Shown piece by piece: positions 58,401 through 64,000 of a stretch of DNA of 64,000 bases (position 1 is its first letter; every line of letters starts with the position of its first letter). The DNA comes from Bradyrhizobium sp. CSA207 (GTDB taxonomy: Bacteria; Pseudomonadota; Alphaproteobacteria; Rhizobiales; Xanthobacteraceae). The DNA is taken from assembly GCF_029051685.1 (NCBI RefSeq), contig NZ_JAACFT010000003.1, positions 186,001 to 250,000 of the forward strand. The letters run 5' to 3'. Both the position numbers and the translations under genes were made by a program. The notes beneath the pieces were generated by a model. The model searched no databases and was not told where the DNA came from. It saw only the letters and a list, made by a program, of their open reading frames with translations.

Positions 58401-58608
58401 GGCGGCGCTGGGCAACGCGTTGCCGCGCGGCGGCGAGGATGTCGTCCGGCGTGTCCGTCGTGAAGTTGTTGCAGTCGGGCTGAGCGAACAGCTTTTGATA
58501 TCGGCGGACCTGCTCGTCGCGGGGCAGCGCGGCCCATGTTTCAAGCTCCGCTTCACTCGGCGTTGCGGAGGGCGTGTCGTTGGCGAGTTGGTCGGTTGTC
58601 TGAGGCAT
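58393..58608 (-). CDS. Antitoxin partner of the ParE-type toxin
   Basis: 71 aa from ATG 58608. DDILAAARQRVAQRRHG at the C-terminus and an N-terminal helical, acidic part (SEAELETWAALPRDEQVRRYQKLFAQPDC) suggest a small antitoxin; the toxin-binding end is basic. No strong family match is recalled, and the call rests on the 8-base overlap with the toxin gene. The terminator at 58629 separates it from rpsD. Confidence 0.7.
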   Translation of the reverse strand: MPQTTDQLANDTPSATPSEAELETWAALPRDEQVRRYQKLFAQPDCNNFTTDTPDDILAAARQRVAQRRHG

Positions 58609-58628
58609 CGACACTACAATACCACAAC

Positions 58629-58655
58629 AAAAAGGCCCCGGAAACCGGGGCCTTT
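58629..58655 (-). terminator. rpsD intrinsic terminator
   Basis: Stem AAAGGCCCCGG (58631-58641) / CCGGGGCCTTT (58645-58655). On the minus strand it is followed by TTTTTGTTGT, 22 bases after the rpsD stop. Confidence 0.88.
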
Positions 58656-58676
58656 GAGTGTTGATCTGCCGAGCTA

Positions 58677-59294
58677 TCAGCGCGAATAGAATTCGACCAC
58701 CAGATGCGGCTCCATCTGCACCGGGAACGGCACGTCGGAGAGGCCGGGGATGCGGATGTATTTCGCGGTCATCTTGCCGTGATCGACTTCGAGATAGTCG
58801 GGGGTATCGCGCTCGCCGAGCTGGCTGGCTTCGAGCACATGGGCGAGCTGCTTGGAAGCTTCCTTGACCTCGATCACGTCGCCGACCTTGAGCTGGTAGC
58901 TCGAGATGTTGACCTTGCGGCCGTTCACCTTGATGTGGCCGTGGTTGATGAACTGGCGGGCAGCGAAGATCGTGGAGACGAACTTGGCACGGTACACGAC
59001 CGCGTCGAGACGGCGCTCGAGCAGGCCGATCAGGTTCTCGCCGGTGTCGCCCTTGAGGCGGCTCGCCTCGACATAGATGCCGTGGAACTGGCGCTCGCTG
59101 ATGTTGGCGTAATAGCCCTTCAGCTTCTGCTTGGCGCGCAGCTGCACGCCGAAGTCCGAGAGCTTGCCCTTGCGGCGCTGGCCGTGCTGGCCGGGGCCAT
59201 ACTCGCGGCGATTGACGGGGCTCTTCGGGCGGCCCCAGATGTTCTGGCCCATACGGCGATCGATCTTGTACTTCGCCTCACTGCGCTTAGTCAT
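58677..59294 (-). CDS. rpsD: 30S ribosomal protein S4
   Basis: 205 aa. Primary 16S rRNA-binding protein and translational regulator. Opens [38 protein letters not shown]; the S4 domain is [42 protein letters not shown]. It has no zinc Cys cluster, as in most proteobacteria. Monocistronic with its own terminator. Confidence 0.98.
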   Translation of the reverse strand: MTKRSEAKYKIDRRMGQNIWGRPKSPVNRREYGPGQHGQRRKGKLSDFGVQLRAKQKLKGYYANISERQFHGIYVEASRLKGDTGENLIGLLERRLDAVVYRAKFVSTIFAARQFINHGHIKVNGRKVNISSYQLKVGDVIEVKEASKQLAHVLEASQLGERDTPDYLEVDHGKMTAKYIRIPGLSDVPFPVQMEPHLVVEFYSR

Positions 59295-59417
59295 CGCGTC
59301 CTCTGTAGGTTCATGGTTTGAGGAAACGCGCCCTCCTGTGTGACGGGTTAGTGCCCGGCACCGACAGGTCCGATCCCCAAAGCTGGAAGGGACAGGACCA
59401 CGGGTCGCGAAACGCTT

Positions 59418-59439
59418 CGCGGGCCGAAACCGGCCCGCG
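59418..59439. terminator. Hairpin downstream of the E2-like gene
   Basis: Perfect stem CGCGGGCCG (59418-59426) / CGGCCCGCG (59431-59439), loop AAAC. It lies between the stop of the gene at 59495 and rpsD, both on the minus strand. No T-tract follows, so it is only a candidate terminator. Confidence 0.45.
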
Positions 59440-59494
59440 AGCAGGCGGCTTTTAGGGGAGTTTAGGGCGTGCTGTCAATGCGAATACCCCGGAA

Positions 59495-60262
59495 TTATGT
59501 CCTGACCGCCCGGATCGGCTTCGGTCCAGCCGCGCGCAATTCGGTAGCGATTTCAGTGTTCAGCACCTGTTCCAGCCGGGTCAGGACCCGCGCGATTGGG
59601 GCGGCGTCAGTGACCCGATGGTCCCAGCGGATCACGACATGGACGGTCTGGTCCGACGCCACCACTCCGTAGCTGACGATGAAAGGGCCCGGCGTGATGG
59701 CCTGAAGCTCGCCGCCGCCATAGGCGGCCACCGAGGTCACCGAGAAGCTGCCGAACCAATTGCCCCGCTGCCGGCCGAAATTCAGGCCGATCGCCCAGGA
59801 CAGGCGCCGCAGCGGCAGCGGCAGGCGCGTTGCCCGGATGATCTTGCGAAACATGGGGACGTCCTTGATCGGCGCCGTCTTGGCGTGCCGGATCAGGGCG
59901 TCCACCTCAGCCAGGGGCAGGGCCTCCGGGGCCGCGATTCGCTGCGGCAGCACGCATTCCTCGCCGTCCTCGATCCGGGCGATGGCTATCGACGCCACGC
60001 TCTTTGGAAGCTCGTAGAGCATCGGCCACGGCCATTTAGCGTAGACCGTGCGCAGGATCGGCTCGTCCTTGGCGACGAGCGCAAAGGCCTTGACGAACGT
60101 CGCGGCCCAGCCCGCCGGTGCGGCCGCGCCAGCGCGGGCCTCGAGCAGGGGGCGGATATAAAGCGGGCGGGACAGCGAGACGAAAGGCACGCCCATCGAG
60201 GCGCGCATGAGGTCGACGATCAGGCGGCGCGGCAGCGAAATGTTCTTCGGTTGACCGCGCAT
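59495..60262 (-). CDS. E2-like acyltransferase domain protein with degenerate active site
   Basis: 255 aa, only the catalytic-type domain of 2-oxoacid dehydrogenase E2 enzymes, with no lipoyl or peripheral subunit-binding domain. The family fold is visible in ITPGPFIVSYGVVASDQTVHVVIRWDHRVTDAAPIARVLTRLEQVL. The catalytic HHRxxDG/DHRxxDG is DHRVTDAA, lacking the glycine. So it may act on another acyl donor or be non-catalytic. Isolated gene. Confidence 0.75.
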   Translation of the reverse strand: MRGQPKNISLPRRLIVDLMRASMGVPFVSLSRPLYIRPLLEARAGAAAPAGWAATFVKAFALVAKDEPILRTVYAKWPWPMLYELPKSVASIAIARIEDGEECVLPQRIAAPEALPLAEVDALIRHAKTAPIKDVPMFRKIIRATRLPLPLRRLSWAIGLNFGRQRGNWFGSFSVTSVAAYGGGELQAITPGPFIVSYGVVASDQTVHVVIRWDHRVTDAAPIARVLTRLEQVLNTEIATELRAAGPKPIRAVRT

Positions 60263-60536
60263 CGTTCTCCGGTTCCCGCTGGATTAGAGTCTGTGCAGGA
60301 CGGGGCAGGACGGGCCCTCCCGCTCGCCGCCTGCTCTAGCATGAACCAACCGGCTTGGGGCCAGTCGGTTCGCCGCATCATCAGGGCGCTGGCGTCGCTA
60401 GCGGCTTGGTCTTATCAAAGGTATAAATACCGATGATTTTCAACGGCTTATCGCCATGGGTCTTGGAGTCATGCACCCCCCTGGAACAGTTGACCCTGGC
60501 AGTGCCGCGGTTCCCGGCAAGACTGGCCGCAACCAC

Positions 60537-61310
60537 TCAGCGTTTGATGCCCTCGAAGGCGGCCAGAATGCCGCGCTGGAATAGCGACCAGTCGAAGCCG
60601 AGCGCGATCGCGCGGTAGCCGCGGTCGACCAGCCGGTTGGCCTGCTCGGCGGTGCGCGCCACGCCGCCGATCGGGACGCCGCTCTTGAGGATGCCGGCTT
60701 CGGCGCGCGCGATCAGCTCCAGGAGCTCCGGATCGTCCATCTGGCCGCGCTTATCGATGGAAGTGGCGAGGTCGCCGGGGCCGATCACCGCGACATCGAT
60801 GCCGGGCGTGGCCATGATCTCGTCGATGCGGTTGACGGCATCGAGATGCTCGATGGTGATCATGCAGATCATCTCATCGTCGGCGCCCGCCATGTAGTCC
60901 GGCATCGACTGTCCCCAGCGGAACGGCGCGTGGAAAGGCCCCCAGAGCCGGTCACCCCGCGGCGGATAACGCACGCTGCGCACCGCCTTCTCGGCCTCGG
61001 CGCGATTGGTGATCATCGGAAAGTTGATGCCGAAGGCGCCGATGTCCATTGGGGCCTTAGCAAGCCATGGCTCGTTGGCTGCGATGCGCACCAGCGGCGT
61101 GCAGGGCGTGCCCGTCGTCGCCGCGATCATCGCATGCGCTTCGGTCAAGCCGATCGGCCCGTGCTCGAGATCGACGATGATCCAGTCGAGCGAGCGCGCC
61201 ATGATCTGCACGGTCTGCACGCTCGGGATGGTCGCGATCGCGCCGAAGGCAGGGCGGCCCTCGCGCCACAATTGGCGGAGACGGTTGAGCGGCGTAGTCG
61301 GGGCCGACAT
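60537..61310 (-). CDS. HpcH/HpaI-family aldolase
   Basis: 257 aa TIM barrel, class II metal-dependent aldolase. ARSLDWIIVDLEHGPIGLTEA contains the family's D-E-H segment, CMITIEHLDAVNRIDEIMATPGIDVAVIGPGDLATSI holds metal-binding Glu and Asp and the GPxDLA motif. It probably cleaves 4-hydroxy-2-oxo acids to pyruvate and an aldehyde; the exact substrate is unknown. Start ATG 61310. Followed by murI upstream on the same strand, with 62 bases between them. Confidence 0.88.
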   Translation of the reverse strand: MSAPTTPLNRLRQLWREGRPAFGAIATIPSVQTVQIMARSLDWIIVDLEHGPIGLTEAHAMIAATTGTPCTPLVRIAANEPWLAKAPMDIGAFGINFPMITNRAEAEKAVRSVRYPPRGDRLWGPFHAPFRWGQSMPDYMAGADDEMICMITIEHLDAVNRIDEIMATPGIDVAVIGPGDLATSIDKRGQMDDPELLELIARAEAGILKSGVPIGGVARTAEQANRLVDRGYRAIALGFDWSLFQRGILAAFEGIKR

Positions 61311-61372
61311 GAGAGAAACCTGCGGGCAAATGACGATGGCAGAGCCTAGCAGCGCGCCGTCGGCGCGCAAAG

Positions 61373-62170
61373 TCAGGCCGGCACGCGGCCGCCGAAGAAC
61401 GGCGTCAGGGCTGCACCGAGGCCATGTACGCGGTTCGAGGTGAAGATCATCTCGGCGCCGGATTGCACGATGCCGCCGATGTGCGGACCGAGCAGGTCCG
61501 AGACGCGGCGGGCGATCGCGGGTGCCGGATCGATCCAGTCGACCGGCCAGGGCGCAAGCCGCGTCAAGCGTTCGAGCAGTAGCGGGTAATGCGTGCAGGC
61601 GAGCACCACCGTATCGGTGCGCGCGCCAGCGTCGGCGGGATCGCCGACGAAGCAGGGGGAGAGCTCGGCCAGAATGGCGCCGTCGCTGATCGTATCGCCG
61701 CCGAGCGCGCGTTCCGCGAGCGAGGCGAGCTCGGGCGAGCCCACCAGCGTCACCTCGCAACCCTGGGCGAAGTCGCGGATCAGCGCGCGGGTGTACTCGC
61801 GCTTCACCGTGCCTTTGGTGCCGAGCACCGAGACGCGGCGGCTCTTCGACTGGGCGCAGGCCGGCTTGATCGCCGGCACCGTGCCAACGAAGGGCACGGA
61901 ATAAACGGCGCGCAGGTGCGATAGGACCAGGGTGGAAGCCGTGTTGCAGGCGATGACGACGAGGTCAGGATCATGTGTGCCGATCAGTTCGCCCATCAGC
62001 GGCACCACGCGGGCGATGATCTCGTCCTCGCTGTGATGGCCGTAGGGAAAGAAGGCGTCGTCGGCGACGTAGACGTAATGCGCATCCGGGCGCGCGGCCA
62101 CGACCTCACGCAGCACCGTGAGCCCGCCAAGGCCGGAATCGAACACCAGGATGGTCGGAGAATTGATCAC
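61373..62170 (-). CDS. murI: Glutamate racemase
   Basis: 265 aa. Makes D-glutamate for peptidoglycan. Two catalytic cysteines are in VVIACNTASTLVLSHLR and VVLACTHYPLLLERL. Opens PTILVFDSGLGGLTVLREV. Start ATG 62170. Confidence 0.95.
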   Translation of the reverse strand: MINSPTILVFDSGLGGLTVLREVVAARPDAHYVYVADDAFFPYGHHSEDEIIARVVPLMGELIGTHDPDLVVIACNTASTLVLSHLRAVYSVPFVGTVPAIKPACAQSKSRRVSVLGTKGTVKREYTRALIRDFAQGCEVTLVGSPELASLAERALGGDTISDGAILAELSPCFVGDPADAGARTDTVVLACTHYPLLLERLTRLAPWPVDWIDPAPAIARRVSDLLGPHIGGIVQSGAEMIFTSNRVHGLGAALTPFFGGRVPA

Positions 62171-62471
62171 GTGATTACCCTAGCCCATCATGGTTACCAT
62201 TCGGTTTTTGGGGCGGTTTTGCGGCGAATCTTCCTTTTGCCGGTCGGTCCATACCGTCAGCGGCTATGTGATCGTGCGGCTCAGCGCCACCGGCTTGATC
62301 TGCGGGGTCATCAACCCGACGCCGGCGCTGCCGCTGAGACCTCAAGCCGGCAGAAGTGGGAAGGGGCGCCGCTCTGCGCTGCGGCTGGTCACGGCGAAAG
62401 TTGACGGCCTTTGCCAAGCCGTAGAAACAATGCGGTGTTTTGCCCGACAGGCAAATGTCGCAGGAGGAGCC

Positions 62472-63113
62472 ATGCTCACCGTCCATCATCTCGGCAAATC
62501 GCAATCCGAGCGCATCGTCTGGCTCTGCGAGGAGCTCGACATTCCCTACGAGCTGAAGCGCTATACGCGCGATCCCGTGACCATGCTGGCGCCGGCCGAG
62601 TACAAGGCGCTGCATCCGATCGGGGCGGCGCCCGTCATTGCCGACGGCGATCTCGTGCTCGCTGAATCCGGCGCCATCGTTGACTACATCATTGCCAAAC
62701 ACGGCAACGGCCGCCTCGTGCTTGCCCCGGACGATCCCGACTTCGCGCAGTTTCTGTACTGGTTTCACTTCGCCAACGGCACGCTGCAAGCCGGTATGGG
62801 CCGGCTGATGCTTCTGAACCGGCTCAAGCTCGCCGAGGACAATCCGATGCTGCTTGCGATCAAGGCGCGCGTCGATCGCGCCTTCGATCTCGTCGATGCC
62901 AGGGTTGGCGCGGCTGAGTATCTGGCCGGCAGCGCCTTCACCACCGCCGACATCATGATGGGCTTCTCGCTCACCACGATGCGCTACTTCCAGCCCTACG
63001 ATCTCGCGCGTTGTCCGAACGTGGTCAAATATCTCGGCCGCATCGGCGCCCGTCCGGCCTACCGGCGCGCGATGGAGAAGGGCGATCCGGGCATGGCGCT
63101 GCTGCTGAGCTGA
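62472..63113 (+). CDS. Glutathione S-transferase family protein
   Basis: 213 aa from ATG 62472, preceded by GGAGGAG. N-terminal thioredoxin-like domain (MLTVHHLGKSQSERIVWLCEELDIPYELKRY, with KSQSER at the glutathione site and VPxAD-type EAPVI part), C-terminal helical domain with GSAFTTADIMMGFSL, a conserved GST segment. Serine rather than tyrosine appears at the expected active site. Substrate unknown. Divergent from murI. Confidence 0.9.
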   Translation: MLTVHHLGKSQSERIVWLCEELDIPYELKRYTRDPVTMLAPAEYKALHPIGAAPVIADGDLVLAESGAIVDYIIAKHGNGRLVLAPDDPDFAQFLYWFHFANGTLQAGMGRLMLLNRLKLAEDNPMLLAIKARVDRAFDLVDARVGAAEYLAGSAFTTADIMMGFSLTTMRYFQPYDLARCPNVVKYLGRIGARPAYRRAMEKGDPGMALLLS

Positions 63114-63140
63114 ACGGCGGCGCCGGGTCCATCGCGCCGA

Positions 63141-63950
63141 TCATGCGATCCTGTTCGTGGTCGCGGCTCGTTCAGCGGTCAGCTGGTCCTGCAGACGCTG
63201 GATGTTTTGCAGCAGGCGCTGGCTGGTGAGGACCAGGAAGTAGTAGCCGAATTGCGGGTCCTGGAAATAGATCTCGAGCAACCGGTCATAAGTGATCGTC
63301 AAGACCTGACCGTCTTCGATGCACTCGACCGTTCCGGTTCGCCGGTTATCCGGCGTGAGGAAGCCGAGTTCTCCCATGAGAGTTCCCGGCAAAATCTCGA
63401 TGTTGATTTCCTTGACGAGGAACTTGCCGGTAACCGTGAGAAACATTTCATTCGCCGGATCGCGCATTTTGAAGAGCGTGTCGCCGCGGCGATATCTGCG
63501 TTCGGTCATGAACGGCTTGAGCCACTCGATCGACATGTCGCCTTCGGCGGCGTGGCGCGCCTTCTTGACGAGCTTGAGCATTTGCCGCAGGCGCAAGGCG
63601 TTGATCGGAAGCAATAGAAGATACAGCAGGAACGTCGAGACATTCGCGGAGAGCGCGCCGAAAATAGCGAAGAGCGCACAGCCGATCATGTTGGCAACGC
63701 GCAGCGGCACCATCGTCCGCATCAGCAGGGTGGCGACGAAGAAGCCGGCGCCGACTGCGGCGAACAGATTGGCAAACGTGATGTTGTGGACCACGATCTC
63801 CAGTATCCGATTGAACAGCACGTCATAGGTGATGTTGTCGGGATCGAGGCCCATCTCGACGAAAATCTTCGCGATCCTGAGATTGTCCGCCGCCGCATTG
63901 AGAATGCGGTCGAGGATCGACGAAATGTCTGCGCTGCCGGACGGCATCAT
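63141..63950 (-). CDS. cNMP-binding membrane protein (Popeye-like)
   Basis: 269 aa from ATG 63950. Residues about 45-120 hold three hydrophobic segments (ITFANLFAAVGAGFFVATLL, NMIGCALFAIFGALSA, STFLLYLLLLPINAL), and the C-terminal part is a cyclic-nucleotide-binding domain: GDTLFKMRDPANEMFLTVTGKF, GTLMGELGFLTPDNRRTGTVEC, with GE...R matching the phosphate-binding cassette. This TM-plus-CNBD plan resembles Popeye proteins and bacterial relatives. It may couple cAMP to the membrane. Upstream 50 bases are non-coding. Confidence 0.8.
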   Translation of the reverse strand: MMPSGSADISSILDRILNAAADNLRIAKIFVEMGLDPDNITYDVLFNRILEIVVHNITFANLFAAVGAGFFVATLLMRTMVPLRVANMIGCALFAIFGALSANVSTFLLYLLLLPINALRLRQMLKLVKKARHAAEGDMSIEWLKPFMTERRYRRGDTLFKMRDPANEMFLTVTGKFLVKEINIEILPGTLMGELGFLTPDNRRTGTVECIEDGQVLTITYDRLLEIYFQDPQFGYYFLVLTSQRLLQNIQRLQDQLTAERAATTNRIA

Positions 63951-64000
63951 ATTGTCCCCTGCGTAAGACCGCCGGTCTTCGTCGCTGTCCCGAAGAGGGA

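Noticed and set aside
60263..60536. Possible tRNA or small gene in the gap before the HpcH gene
   Set aside because: No cloverleaf or CCA pattern and no ribosome site were found; short open frames here lack protein features.

Overview
The window reads as chromosomal DNA of an alphaproteobacterium, most likely Bradyrhizobium or a close relative in the Nitrobacteraceae. This is inferred from high GC, strong GC3 codon bias, the sequence character of RecA, PurC, PurL and RpsD, an alphaproteobacterial LexA box (GAAC-N7-GAAC) at recA, and many intergenic palindromic repeats of the kind common in that group. No tRNA, rRNA, CRISPR array, transposase or complete prophage gene was found.

Layout. 0-2.7 kb: 3' part of an RND efflux pump gene and an AhpD-like gene. 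2.7-10 kb: accessory stretch of small genes, many exported (two lipoproteins, two DPWGG-motif proteins, an HdeA-like protein, a Cys-rich protein), plus PilZ, thioesterase, DUF6894 and DUF2798 genes. 10-21.9 kb: housekeeping block of recA with SOS box, the gcvT-gcvH-gcvP operon behind a tandem glycine riboswitch (minus strand), alaS, a cyclic-nucleotide-gated K+ channel gene and icd. 22-26 kb: a TrmJ-like RNA methyltransferase fused to a DUF559 nuclease-like domain, then about 1.1 kb of decayed DNA with gene remnants and repeats, DoxX and a TetR regulator. 26-29 kb: OsmC, an acyl-CoA dehydrogenase-like protein and a two-domain sulfurtransferase.

29-35 kb: a sigma-54 activator with PAS domains diverges from an ABC transporter (binding protein, permease, ATPase) followed by cyanase (cynS). 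A sigma-54 promoter and palindromic upstream sites lie between them, so this is read as a cyanate uptake and degradation operon. 35-47 kb: PEP-mutase-like gene and LysR regulator, F1-ATPase zeta inhibitor, then purC-purS, CorA, purQ, a Bug-type binding protein, a VCBS/FG-GAP repeat protein, a thioesterase and purL. 47-54 kb: acyltransferase, DUF1328, DUF427, bolA, LtrA, egtB-egtD (ergothioneine), grxD and a macrodomain gene. 54-64 kb: two tandem serine beta-lactamase-fold hydrolases, threonine aldolase, a toxin-antitoxin pair, rpsD, a degenerate E2-type acyltransferase, HpcH/HpaI aldolase, murI, GST and a cNMP-binding membrane protein.

Themes are nitrogen and C1 metabolism (cyanate, glycine cleavage, purines) and thiol/Fe-S redox functions. 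The most unusual items are the methyltransferase-DUF559 fusion with a decayed copy of its 3' end nearby, the FG-GAP gene bracketed by duplicated 3' ends of a Bug gene between purQ and purL, and the cyanate regulatory region.
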